Source: Duganella flavida (GTDB lineage: Bacteria; Pseudomonadota; Gammaproteobacteria; Burkholderiales; Burkholderiaceae_D). Taken from it: 64,000 nucleotides of DNA. This document shows positions 1 to 7,583 of this stretch, piece by piece. The translations under genes and the position numbers were made by a program. The stretch lies in the NCBI RefSeq assembly GCF_009857445.1, contig NZ_WWCN01000010.1:62001-126000 (forward strand), read 5' to 3'. The notes under the pieces were generated by a model. The model worked only from the letters and a program-made list of their open reading frames with translations. It was not told the DNA's origin and made no database searches. The first letter of the stretch is position 1. The number at the start of each line of letters is the position of its first letter.

Positions 1-655
1 CGCATTGCGTCACTTGCGGCGGCTGGTTGGCCGGGGCGGCGGCGTAGCGCGCGCGGTAGTTGCGGGCCTGGTCGGAGTCGGCCAGCGCCACATCGCGCGA
101 CAGGGCTAGCGCGCGGTTCAGCAGTTCCTGATTCAGCTGGTACATCTCGGAGCCGTAGTGCAGCGGAGGCGTGTCGGTCGGCGCTTTCATATTGATGCCA
201 AGGTAGCCGGTGCGCCAGCCGTCCGGCCGTTCACGCGCGTCCAGCTCCCACGCCAGGTCCGAATCGACCAGGTAGCGCGACCACGCCGCCGTGCCAGTGG
301 TGCCCTGCGCCGGGTCGATGCCGCCGATGCCGGCCACCAGGAAGTACGTGGCGCGCAAGTCGAACAAGCCGCTGTGGATCATGGCCGCCACCGAGGCCGA
401 GGCGTTGGCCTTGCCCATGTCGGTGGTCATCTGGCACACATCGTCGGTATTGCAGCGCACCTCCGGGTGCAGCGGCGACAGGCCGGGCACCGCGATCTTC
501 TGCTCCAGTTTCAAAGGTCCGGTCCACACCTTTTCCTCTGCGCCGAACATACTGATGATCATGACCTTGACCGGCCGCGGTGCGGCGGCGTTGGCGCTTA
601 CGTTGTACGTGGCGGCAGCCAGCAGCAGCGTGGGGAGCAGAGGGGCAGATCGCAT
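1..655 (-). CDS. Purine nucleoside permease (NUP family), C-terminus off the left edge
   Basis: The reading frame is open from an ATG at 655 leftward to the window edge, giving about 218 residues of the N-terminal part. It starts with a hydrophobic, alanine-rich segment typical of a signal peptide (MRSAPLLPTLLLAAATYNVSANA). The mature part begins VKVMIISMFGAEEKVW, followed by LRATYFLVAGIGGIDP and GTAAWSRYLVDSDLAWELD, the conserved blocks of the purine nucleoside permease family known from Candida NUP and many proteobacteria. The family is named for nucleoside uptake but resembles nucleoside phosphorylases, so in bacteria it is probably a periplasmic nucleoside-binding or processing protein. 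It is divergent from the histidine kinase, with about 100 bp between start codons. Family assignment is firm; the biochemical role is not. Confidence 0.8.
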   Translation of the reverse strand, partial: MRSAPLLPTLLLAAATYNVSANAAAPRPVKVMIISMFGAEEKVWTGPLKLEQKIAVPGLSPLHPEVRCNTDDVCQMTTDMGKANASASVAAMIHSGLFDLRATYFLVAGIGGIDPAQGTTGTAAWSRYLVDSDLAWELDARERPDGWRTGYLGINMKAPTDTPPLHYGSEMYQLNQELLNRALALSRDVALADSDQARNYRARYAAAPANQPPQVTQC

Positions 656-759
656 ACACTGTATCCTTGGAGTCTGTCCATGACGGACGATAGAACAAGT
701 GTACCCAGTTTTCGCCCGCGCTGAAGTAGAATTCACGCAACCAGCCATTGAGGATGACC

Positions 760-2292
760 ATGCAGCAGAGTGCCCTGTCCAGCGTAGATGCCATTGAAGC
801 TGAGCGATTCCGCCAGTTCATCATGGGCGTGACCGATTACGCCATCTATATGTTGTCGCCGGAGGGCGTGGTCGTCACGTGGAATGCCGGCGCACAGCGC
901 TTCAAGGGCTACCATCCGGACGAAATCATCGGCCGCCATTTTTCCATGTTCTACACCGACGAAGACCGCGCGCGCGGCCGCCCGGTGCTGGCGCTGGAAG
1001 TGGCGCGCACCACCGGCAAGTTCGAGGACGAGGGCTGGCGCGTGCGCAAGGATGGCAGCCGTTTCTGGGCCAGCGTGGTGATCGATCCCATCGTCGATAC
1101 GCAAGGCGAGCTGCTGGGCTTTGCCAAGATCACGCGCGACATCACTGAGCGTCACGAAGCAGCGGAGCAGCTGGAGCGCGCGCGCGAGGCGCTGTTCCAG
1201 TCGCAAAAGCTGGAAGCCATCGGCAAACTGACCGGCGGCATCGCGCATGACTTCAACAATCTCCTGAGCGTGATCATGAACGGGCTCGAATTGCTGCGCA
1301 TGACCAAGGACCCGGCCATGGTGGCGCGCTCGGTCGACACCATGTCGCGCGCGGCCCAGCGCGGCGCCGCGCTCACCCAGCAACTGCTGGCTTTCGCGCG
1401 CCAGCAGCCCTTGCGGCAAGAGGCGCACGACGTGGCGCGCGTGATCCGTTCATTCGAAGCCGTGCTGCGGCGCGCGCTGCCGGACGCCATGCACCTGTCG
1501 CTGCATATGCAAGACGATCTACCGCAAGCGATGATCGACGCCCCCCAGTTTGAGTCGGCGCCGCTCAACCTCGTGGTTAACGCGCGCGATGCGATGAACG
1601 CGGTCGGCCAAGTGCAGCTTGCGCTGGACGCCGTCACCTTGACTGCGCATGAAGTGGACCGCCTGCCCGCTGGCCGCTATGTGCGCGCGATGGTCAAGGA
1701 CAGTGGCACCGGCATGACGCCGGAGACCATGACCCGCGCCATCGAACCGTTCTTCACCACCAAGGAAGTGGGCAAGGGCACGGGGCTGGGCCTGAGCCAG
1801 GTGTACGGCATGGTGCAGCAGTGCCAAGGCGCGCTGACACTGGATTCGCAGGTGGGCGAGGGCACGACGGTGTCGCTCTACTTCCCGGCGGTGGCGGCAG
1901 CGGACAGTTCGGCGCATGAGGAGCGCGGCTCGGCCAGCGCGGTCAAGGTGCTGTTGGTGGACGACCAGCTTGACGTGCTGGAAACGGCCATCAGCCTGTT
2001 CACGCACCTCGGCTACGACGTGCTGTCGGCGGACAACGGTGAGCAGGCATTGGCCACGCTGCGCCAGCATCCTGGCATTACCATCCTGTTCAGCGATGTG
2101 GTCATGCCGGGCATGAACGGGGTTGAACTGGGCAAGGCCGCCCGCGCCGAATTCCCTGACCTGAAAATCGTACTGGCCTCCGGCTATGTCAAGAACACCC
2201 TGCGCGACCAGATGCCGGACGTCGGCAATTTCGAACTGATCGCCAAGCCTTATCGCCTCAGTGATCTGATAAAAACATTGAAAGCCTTGTAA
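760..2292 (+). CDS. Hybrid sensor histidine kinase: PAS, HisKA, HATPase and receiver
   Basis: A soluble hybrid two-component kinase of about 510 residues. An N-terminal PAS domain (roughly 20-130, MLSPEGVVVTWNAG and FAKITRDITERHEA) is followed by the H-box GGIAHDFNNLL with the phospho-accepting His163. The ATPase follows, with N-box LVVNARDAM, G1 VKDSGTGM and G2 GKGTGLGLSQVYGM. The C-terminal receiver has acidic residues in VLLVDDQ and the phospho-acceptor Asp446 in FSDVVMPGMNG. No transmembrane segment is visible, so the signal is probably cytoplasmic (redox, light or a small ligand through PAS). Start chosen: the ATG at 760 has GAGG six bases upstream; ATG 754 and TTG 748 are in frame but have no usable ribosome site. 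No separate response regulator lies next to it, so phosphate probably ends on its own receiver or goes through an unlinked partner. Confidence 0.87.
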   Translation: MQQSALSSVDAIEAERFRQFIMGVTDYAIYMLSPEGVVVTWNAGAQRFKGYHPDEIIGRHFSMFYTDEDRARGRPVLALEVARTTGKFEDEGWRVRKDGSRFWASVVIDPIVDTQGELLGFAKITRDITERHEAAEQLERAREALFQSQKLEAIGKLTGGIAHDFNNLLSVIMNGLELLRMTKDPAMVARSVDTMSRAAQRGAALTQQLLAFARQQPLRQEAHDVARVIRSFEAVLRRALPDAMHLSLHMQDDLPQAMIDAPQFESAPLNLVVNARDAMNAVGQVQLALDAVTLTAHEVDRLPAGRYVRAMVKDSGTGMTPETMTRAIEPFFTTKEVGKGTGLGLSQVYGMVQQCQGALTLDSQVGEGTTVSLYFPAVAAADSSAHEERGSASAVKVLLVDDQLDVLETAISLFTHLGYDVLSADNGEQALATLRQHPGITILFSDVVMPGMNGVELGKAARAEFPDLKIVLASGYVKNTLRDQMPDVGNFELIAKPYRLSDLIKTLKAL

Positions 2293-2297
2293 GGCTT
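2282..2297. terminator. Possible short hairpin between convergent genes
   Basis: AAGCCT-TGTA-AGGCTT overlaps the kinase stop codon and lies just before the converging MarR stop. The stem is only six pairs and no clean T-run follows, so this is a weak candidate. Confidence 0.25.
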
Positions 2298-2757
2298 ACT
2301 CTTCCCCGTCTGCTTCGAGATTCTGGCGGATCTGCAGGAGCAGTACCTGCAATTGCGTCAGCTGCTCGGCGCTCATGCCCGTCACCGCAGCGCCCGAAGC
2401 CTGTACACCCAGCGCGTGCAAGCCGTCGAACGCCTTGCGCCCCTGTGCGCTCAGCGTCAGGCGCGTGATGCGGCGGTCGTTGTCGTCGGCCACTGCGTCC
2501 AGCAGCTCCTTGTCGCGCAAGCCTTTCAGCAGGCGCGCCAGCTGGGCCTTGTCGCGGCCCGAATGCGTCACCAGGTCGCCCTGCGTGGCGCCGGGATGGC
2601 GCGAGAAGAAGCCCAACGCCTTGTATTCCATATGCGTCAGTTCATGCGGATTGTCGCGCAGGCCGCGCAGCTGGCGCGCCCGGTACAAATGCATGATCGA
2701 ATGGATGGCGTCGAACACTTGCTCCGATTGGTTGACTTTATTAACTTGTTTGGTCAT
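2296..2757 (-). CDS. MarR family transcriptional regulator
   Basis: A 153-residue winged-helix protein of usual MarR length. The recognition region reads LTHMEYKALGFFSRHPGA, then TQGDLVTHSGRDKAQLARLLKGL, then the wing DDNDRRITRLTLSAQGRKA. It is divergent from the siderophore-interacting protein gene, with 32 bp between start codons. The best promoter for that neighbour has its -10 hexamer on the first bases of this gene, so autoregulation with joint control of the flavoprotein is likely. Start chosen at the ATG at 2757 (MTKQVNK); an ATG 12 bases upstream is possible. The inducer cannot be read. Confidence 0.8.
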   Translation of the reverse strand: MTKQVNKVNQSEQVFDAIHSIMHLYRARQLRGLRDNPHELTHMEYKALGFFSRHPGATQGDLVTHSGRDKAQLARLLKGLRDKELLDAVADDNDRRITRLTLSAQGRKAFDGLHALGVQASGAAVTGMSAEQLTQLQVLLLQIRQNLEADGEE

Positions 2758-2760
2758 AAT
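2732..2760 (+). promoter_or_regulatory. Sigma70 promoter of the siderophore-interacting protein gene
   Basis: TTGACT (2732-2737), a 17-base spacer and CATAAT (2755-2760) form a near-consensus promoter pointing at the flavoprotein gene. The -10 overlaps the MarR start codon. The imperfect palindrome GTTGACTTTATTAAC (2731-2745) covers the -35 and could be a MarR operator. Confidence 0.6.
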
Positions 2761-2789
2761 AGGTGACATTATCAACTAAGGAGAAGATG

Positions 2790-3497
2790 ATGAGCAATCG
2801 AATTCAACGCGTTCGGCATGAAATCAAACGGCGCGAACTGGAAGTGGTGAAGGTGCAGCATCTGGCTCCGGACTACGTCAGCGTAACATTCAAAGGCGAG
2901 ACCTTACACGATTTCGTCTCGGCTTCCTATGACGACCATGTCAAATTCTTGATCAGCGACGAAGTCCGGCGCGATTTCACGCCGCGCCACTACGACCCTG
3001 CGGCGCGCGAACTGACCATCGAATTTGCGCTGCACGCCACCGGCGCAGCCTCCGATTGGGCGCGCCAGGCAGCGCCGGGGCAGGTGGCGGTAATCGCCGG
3101 TCCGCGCGGCTCAATGATCATTCCGATGGATTATGCATGGCACGTGCTAGCGGGCGACGCGAGCGCGCTGCCGGCCATCCGCCGCCGTCTGGAAGAACTG
3201 CCAGCCGGCGCGCAAGTGCAAGTGCTGGTGGTGGGAGCGGAAGCGGCCGCACTGTCTTTCGACAGCGCAGCGCAAGTGAAGCTGGAACGTTTCGCCGACG
3301 ATGCGGCGCTGCTGGCCGCTATCCGCACCATGCAGTTGCAGGATGGCGAAGGCTTCTTCTGGTTTGCCGGTGAGGCAGCGGTGGCCGCGCAGGTGCGCGA
3401 CGCCGTGTTTGTCGACAAAGGCCACCCGCGCGAAGCGGCCCGCATCTCGGCGTACTGGAAGCAGGGCGCCTCCGCCCACCACGAAGATCTCAGCTGA
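2790..3497 (+). CDS. Siderophore-interacting protein (ferric-siderophore reductase, ViuB-like)
   Basis: A cytoplasmic flavoprotein of 235 residues. The N-terminal FAD-binding barrel carries PDYVSVTFKGETLHDF, a Y-D-D-H-V-K-F block, RHYDPAARELTIEFALH and GAASDWARQA. The C-terminal NAD(P)H-like half has VIAGPRGSM, LPAIRRRLEEL and a C-terminal ISAYWKQG, the family signature. Members reduce Fe(III) in siderophores to release the metal. AAGGAG sits six bases before the ATG at 2790, which decides the start; the ATG at 2787 is the alternative. It is divergent from and probably repressed by the MarR protein. No siderophore synthesis gene or adjacent receptor is seen. Downstream comes the porin/IS66 scar. 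Confidence 0.85.
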   Translation: MSNRIQRVRHEIKRRELEVVKVQHLAPDYVSVTFKGETLHDFVSASYDDHVKFLISDEVRRDFTPRHYDPAARELTIEFALHATGAASDWARQAAPGQVAVIAGPRGSMIIPMDYAWHVLAGDASALPAIRRRLEELPAGAQVQVLVVGAEAAALSFDSAAQVKLERFADDAALLAAIRTMQLQDGEGFFWFAGEAAVAAQVRDAVFVDKGHPREAARISAYWKQGASAHHEDLS

Positions 3498-3572
3498 TCA
3501 GAAGGAGTGCTTGATGAAGGCCACGTGGGTGCGGCTGTCGGTTTTGCTGCTGGTCAGGCCATTGGTGGTGGT
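3498..3572 (-). pseudogene. C-terminal remnant of a general outer-membrane porin
   Basis: Read leftward, this stretch encodes TTTNGLTSSKTDSRTHVAFIKHSF and then a TGA stop. A final beta-strand ending in basic-His-x-Phe is the hallmark of trimeric porins, as in the intact porin of this window that ends RHTF. No further porin sequence can be read upstream: the frame meets a stop two codons before the first Thr, where similarity to an IS66 transposase begins on the other strand. I read it as the tail of a porin gene whose front was lost. At 24 codons the identification is suggestive rather than certain. It is convergent with the flavoprotein gene, the stop codons being adjacent. Confidence 0.5.
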
Positions 3573-3577
3573 TGGTT

Positions 3578-4095
3578 ATCCATGCCCACCTAGCCAAGTT
3601 TGAAGGCGTGCTGCAAGCCGATTCCTACGCCGGCTTCAACGCCTTGTTCGAGGACGGTATGATTCGCGAAGCTGCTTGCTGGGCGCATGCACACCGGAAA
3701 TTTTACAACTTGCATGCCGCGCACCCTTCACCCTTCACCCTTAACTACCGAAGTGCTACGGCGCATCGGCGAGCGGTATGCGATCGAGGAGGGCATAGGC
3801 GGCATGCTGCTCGACGACCTCGAACAGTGGCTGCAAACCGTGCTCGCTACGCTGTCGTGCAAATCCGATACGGCGGCCGCCATCCTTTACTCGCTGAAGC
3901 TTTGGCCGGCGCTGCTGCGGTACTGCGACGACGGCGCCAGATAGCGGCGGCGAACGCGCTGCCGCGATCTACTCGCTGATCGGCACGGCGCAGCTGAACG
4001 GTGTCGCCCCCGAAGCCTGGTTGCGTCACGTGTTCACGCATATCGCCGATCATCCCGTCAACCGGGTTGATGCCATCATCGATTATCCAAAAGTC
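3578..4095 (+). pseudogene. IS66 family transposase (TnpC), decayed C-terminal part
   Basis: Three frames each match successive parts of the IS66 TnpC transposase: HLAKFEGVLQADSYAGF to CWAHAHRKFYNLHAAHPSP (frame of 3572); RIGERYAIEEGIGG to LWPALLRYCDDGA (frame of 3687, from about 3746); and DSGGERAAAIYSLIGTAQLNG to FTHIADHPVNRVD (from about 3932). The first frame break lies in three tandem copies of CACCCTT; removing one copy restores HPSPLTTEVLRRIG. At the second break about 30 codons are missing between CDDG and DSGGER. In intact IS66 that segment carries the catalytic glutamate motif DNNAAERALR. The N-terminal half is absent. It cannot be active. Confidence 0.85.
3722..3742 (+). repeat. 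Three tandem copies of CACCCTT inside the IS66 remnant
   Basis: CACCCTT occurs three times head to tail. Two copies keep the transposase frame and three break it, so this is a slipped-strand duplication that inactivated the gene. Confidence 0.8.
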
Positions 4096-4116
4096 CCTAA
4101 GAAAACGCTTACTACG

Positions 4117-6063
4117 TTAATAGCGCCAATTCCAAATCAAAAAACTTCCCTGCCAGGCTACGGCCGTGGCCCCTAAACACGCCAAGGCAAGCGCCATTGA
4201 GTGAACCCGGCTCACCAACGACGCTTCCCGATTAGGCCAAGTTAGCCATGCAGCCCGGAGCGCAACGGTGGTGCCGCCCACCGCGAGCCATGCCAAGATC
4301 TGAACCACGCGCAAGAGTATGGCGCAGGTGGGCAATGCAACGAACAGGGAGTTAGTCAAGTAGGCCAGCAAAATGCCACCATACAAAACCCATGGCAGCA
4401 ATGATAGCAACCCGGCCAAGCGCATGTGGTTCCTGGCCGTAAGCAGCACCGGCGACAGAACGGCTTGTGGGCCAGATGGTATGCGCCAAATAACGGACAA
4501 CGGCCACACCAGTACGCTTAGCAACACTGTAGCAATCGACAAGACCAAGACGGAAAGCATCACCAGCTTATGCTGATACCAGGAGACCTTTTGCATGATC
4601 TGCATCGGGTCCCCGTTTCTGCTCATCTCCCACTCGCCTTGCGCATTCTTGAGAAAGTAGCGGCGACGAAGCGGGTTTGCCGCGCTTTGCCACACGCCTG
4701 GCTCTACCTCATGCCACTCGACAGGTTTGCCGTTCGATCCGCGCACTGTGTCAATCACGAGTGTTCCGGGCCTCACCACGTGCACGACGGTTTGATCGAG
4801 CAAAAATGGCAAAGACAGCGGGCTCGATTCAAACCGCCGAGTGGTACGGTAGCTTCCTTGTATCTGCTCAGACTCGTCTCTCACGGCCTGACGCGGCATC
4901 GCGGGCGCTGGTGACGGCGGAGGAAGATAGCGCTCGGCAAAAGACTTCAACAGGACCTCGCGCATTTCCGAACCGGCTTCAGTGTTTTGCACGATGAACA
5001 AGCCAAGACGCTGCTCGGGCGACAGATAAATGACTGAGTGAAAACCTGGAATGTCACCCGTATGTCCGATCAGCCTTTGCACAACTTCGTCCATTTCGTA
5101 AAAGCCCAGCGCGATCCCCGGGCCTAAGGGATGATGGCGGAATTGGACGGTATGCATCTGCGCCAACGTCGCCGGCTTGAGCAACGCTGGCCCCGGTGCG
5201 GTCTGCTCGCCAAGGTGAGCCAGCATGAAACGCGCCATATCCATCGCACTACTCGACAAAGCTGCGGCCGGCGTTATTTGCGCCGTGTCGAACGGGCGGA
5301 CAGGACCAGTCCCGATGCCATACCCTTTCGACAGCAGCGGCGCGAGGCTCGGCGGCAACGGCTGCGCAAAGCTCGAATGGCGCATACCGAGTGGCGCAAA
5401 GATATGACGCTCGGTATAGGTTTCGAAAGATTCGCCCGATACTCGCTCAACGATGTAACCCGCCAGCGTCGTGCCATAGCTCGAATAGGCCGGTACCATA
5501 CCAGGAGCAAAAAGGCGCTTGGGCATTTGTCGCACGAGGTAGTCCCGCAACGAAGTCAGTTTTTCAGATTTGACCCACCTGTTTTCCACTGTATCTTCGA
5601 AGCCGGCCGTATGCGTCATGAGATGGCGCATCGTGATCGGTTGAGCGAATGTGGCGGGAATGGGGAAATCCAGATAGCGCGAGAGGTCGACATCCAGATC
5701 GATCCTGCCCTGTTCCACCAATTGCATGACTGCGGTGTAAGTCACCAGCTTGGATAGCGATGCCATACGGAACAGCGTCTCACTTGGCGAGATTGGTGTT
5801 CCAAGTCCAACGTCCGCATGACCGTAACCGCGCGCAAACAGCACCTTGCCATCTTTGACAACCACGATCGCTGCGCCGGCGACATCCGACTTCTTCATCT
5901 CGTGCGAAGCATGCTGATCGAAAAACGTGCTGAGATCTTCCGCTGTCATCGCCGCGCCTTGAGCAGAGGTAAGCCCGCCGCAGCCTAAGCCGATCACCAC
6001 ACTGAACACTGCTCGAAGTACATACGCGCAAGCGCGGTTACGACCATTTATTAACCTGCTCAA
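4117..6063 (-). CDS. Beta-lactamase-fold serine hydrolase with C-terminal membrane domain
   Basis: A 648-residue class C beta-lactamase/penicillin-binding-like hydrolase, probably acting on peptidoglycan peptides or small esters in the periplasm. After a signal-like segment (15-36) come the SxxK motif S102-L-S-K105, PITMRHLMTHTAGF, a Y193-S-S where the family normally has Y-x-N, and H334-T-G as the third motif. From about residue 495 onward four hydrophobic segments follow (LVMLSVLVLSIATVLLSVLV, LSLLPWVLYGGILLAYL, VVQILAWLAVGGTTVAL, ALALACLGATAVAW), so it is anchored by its C-terminus. Start: TTG at 6063 with GGAG eight bases upstream; the next ATG (codon 39) would lose the signal segment. 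By eye it is less GC-rich than its neighbours, and it abuts the IS66 end, both consistent with acquisition. Confidence 0.8.
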   Translation of the reverse strand: MSRLINGRNRACAYVLRAVFSVVIGLGCGGLTSAQGAAMTAEDLSTFFDQHASHEMKKSDVAGAAIVVVKDGKVLFARGYGHADVGLGTPISPSETLFRMASLSKLVTYTAVMQLVEQGRIDLDVDLSRYLDFPIPATFAQPITMRHLMTHTAGFEDTVENRWVKSEKLTSLRDYLVRQMPKRLFAPGMVPAYSSYGTTLAGYIVERVSGESFETYTERHIFAPLGMRHSSFAQPLPPSLAPLLSKGYGIGTGPVRPFDTAQITPAAALSSSAMDMARFMLAHLGEQTAPGPALLKPATLAQMHTVQFRHHPLGPGIALGFYEMDEVVQRLIGHTGDIPGFHSVIYLSPEQRLGLFIVQNTEAGSEMREVLLKSFAERYLPPPSPAPAMPRQAVRDESEQIQGSYRTTRRFESSPLSLPFLLDQTVVHVVRPGTLVIDTVRGSNGKPVEWHEVEPGVWQSAANPLRRRYFLKNAQGEWEMSRNGDPMQIMQKVSWYQHKLVMLSVLVLSIATVLLSVLVWPLSVIWRIPSGPQAVLSPVLLTARNHMRLAGLLSLLPWVLYGGILLAYLTNSLFVALPTCAILLRVVQILAWLAVGGTTVALRAAWLTWPNREASLVSRVHSMALALACLGATAVAWQGSFLIWNWRY

Positions 6064-6218
6064 CCGATGACTCCAATCACTCTATTTTTAGAACTGCGAC
6101 CATTTTCCATGCCCTGTGGATCAGCAATTCCTCTATGCAGGCTTGATTGGAAATTGACATTTTAACATCTGCTACGTTAGATTGTGCAGGGATTAGGATG
6201 TCCCGAGCTAGCAAGCAG
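6064..6218. other. 155-bp gap between serine hydrolase start and LysR stop
   Basis: It holds the upstream region of the leftward serine hydrolase gene and no recognisable gene. A promoter-like TTGACA-17-TTAGAT at 6154-6182 points right, against the end of the LysR gene, with no gene to serve. Confidence 0.5.
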
Positions 6219-7106
6219 CTACATTCGCAGCGCGTTTACTACCAGTTGGAAGGCTGGTGAGGACTGCCGGCGGCTTGGATAGTACAGGTGGTAGCCCGGA
6301 AAGGCTGGGCACCATTCGCGTAGTACGCGGACCAGTGTGCCGTCTTTCAGGTGTTCGGTCACCATGTCTTCCGGCAGGTAGGCGATGCCGTAGCCGGCTA
6401 GCGCGGCGCGCAGGCGTGGGGTGGTGCTATTGAAGACCCACTGGCCATCTACCCGCACATTCAGCGGCACACCGTTTTTTTCAAACTCCCATACCATTAG
6501 ATTGCCGTGCGTCGGCAGGCGCAGATTGATGCAGCTGTGTTGTTGCAGGTCGTGCGGCGTGCGTGGTTTGCCACGCAGCGCGAAATACTCCGGCGTCGCC
6601 ACCAGCGCCATGCGCAAGTCGCGGCTGATGCGCACCGCGATCATGTCTTTCTCCACCTGGTCACCCAGCCGCACACCCGCATCGAAGCGCTGCGAAACGA
6701 TGTTGGTCATGCTGTAGTCGACGTTGATGTCGATCTTCACATCCGGATAATCGTGCATGACTGGCGAGAGCTTCGGCCATAGCACGCTGTTGGCCGCATG
6801 CTCGGCGGCAGTGATGCGGATGGTGCCGGCTGGCTTGTCGCGCAATTCGTTGAGCGAGGCCAGTTCCTGCGTGATCTCATCAAAGCGCGGTGCTGCGGTG
6901 TTGAGCAGCCGTTCGCCGGCCTCGGTCGGGCTGACGCTGCGCGTGGTGCGCGTCAGCAGGCGGATGCCGAGCCGCGTCTCCAGTCCACGTATCGTATGGC
7001 TCAGCGCCGACTGCGATACACCCAGCTGCTTGGCCGCCTTGGTGAAGCTACCTTCGCGTGCAACCGCCACAAACGCCAGCAGGTCATTGAAATTCTCATA
7101 CTCCAT
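6219..7106 (-). CDS. LysR family transcriptional regulator
   Basis: A full-length LysR regulator (295 residues). The N-terminal helix-turn-helix reads LLAFVAVAREGSFTKAAKQLGVSQSALSHTIRGLE (about 8-43), followed by LLTRTTRSVSPTEAGERLL and a substrate-binding domain (IRITAAEHAANSVLWPKL to LAGYGIAYLPEDMV). It belongs to the large group of proteobacterial LysR proteins (DsdC/PA0477-like tail YHLYYPSRRQSSPAF) that sit divergent from oxidoreductase or efflux genes. It is divergent from the cupin-exporter pair, with 93 bp between starts, and is their likely regulator. The effector is unknown. Confidence 0.87.
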   Translation of the reverse strand: MEYENFNDLLAFVAVAREGSFTKAAKQLGVSQSALSHTIRGLETRLGIRLLTRTTRSVSPTEAGERLLNTAAPRFDEITQELASLNELRDKPAGTIRITAAEHAANSVLWPKLSPVMHDYPDVKIDINVDYSMTNIVSQRFDAGVRLGDQVEKDMIAVRISRDLRMALVATPEYFALRGKPRTPHDLQQHSCINLRLPTHGNLMVWEFEKNGVPLNVRVDGQWVFNSTTPRLRAALAGYGIAYLPEDMVTEHLKDGTLVRVLREWCPAFPGYHLYYPSRRQSSPAFQLVVNALRM

Positions 7107-7199
7107 TGATGAATTCCTTTCATAAGCTCATGCCGATTATAGCGTCTTATCAAATAGGTGCTTTCTTCTTAAACTGCTCGGCATACAGGAGGAAATCAC

Positions 7200-7583
7200 A
7201 TGGAACACGTACAAGTTACCCGCGCTGGCTCACAAGCATCCGTTACCGGATCCGCAGACTACTTTTCGGGGCGCGTGCGCATCGACACGCCATTCGCAGG
7301 CACGGGCGAGGCTCGCGTTGGCGGCGCCATCGTCACCTTTGAGCCGGGTGCGCGCACGCACTGGCATACGCACCCGCTGGGCCAGACCCTGATCGTCACC
7401 GCTGGTGCGGGCCGCGTGCAGCATTGGGGTGGTGAGGTACAGGAGATCAAACAGGGCGACACGGTGTGGATACCGCCTGGCGTCAAGCATTGGCACGGCG
7501 CGGCAGACACCACCGCCATGTCGCACATCGCGATTGCGGAAAACCTCGACGGCAAAGTGGTCGATTGGCTGGAGCCGGCATGA
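7200..7583 (+). CDS. Cupin domain protein
   Basis: A single-domain cupin of 127 residues. Metal ligands are visible in THWHTHPLGQTLIV (two His plus Gln in the first cupin motif) and PPGVKHWHGA in the second, with LEPG-like turns. Such small cupins bind Mn, Fe or Zn and act as isomerases, lyases or ligand sensors. The closest style is the family annotated beside carboxymuconolactone decarboxylases and hydroxynitrile lyases, but I cannot assign a reaction. AGGAGG lies eight bases before the ATG. It overlaps the following exporter gene by four bases (ATGA), so the two are translationally coupled. Confidence 0.8.
   Translation: MEHVQVTRAGSQASVTGSADYFSGRVRIDTPFAGTGEARVGGAIVTFEPGARTHWHTHPLGQTLIVTAGAGRVQHWGGEVQEIKQGDTVWIPPGVKHWHGAADTTAMSHIAIAENLDGKVVDWLEPA

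Larger units (their letters stand above)
3578..4112 (+). mobile_element. IS66-type insertion sequence remnant with right end
   Basis: The decayed tnpC is followed by GAAAACGCTTAC (4101-4112). Read inward from 4112 this is GTAAGCGTTTTC, matching the GTAAGCG terminal repeat of IS66 elements. The element's right end therefore lies four bases from the stop codon of the serine hydrolase. The left end, tnpA/tnpB and any target duplication are missing. Confidence 0.6.

Noticed and set aside
3514..3603. Small rightward frame MKATWVRLSVLLLV with a GGAG site
   Set aside because: It looks like a signal peptide, but the opposite strand reads as a porin C-terminus, which explains the sequence better.
6154..6182. 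Promoter-like TTGACA-17-TTAGAT pointing right
   Set aside because: It faces the end of a leftward LysR gene with no rightward gene for 1 kb. A chance match or an antisense start is possible but unsupported.
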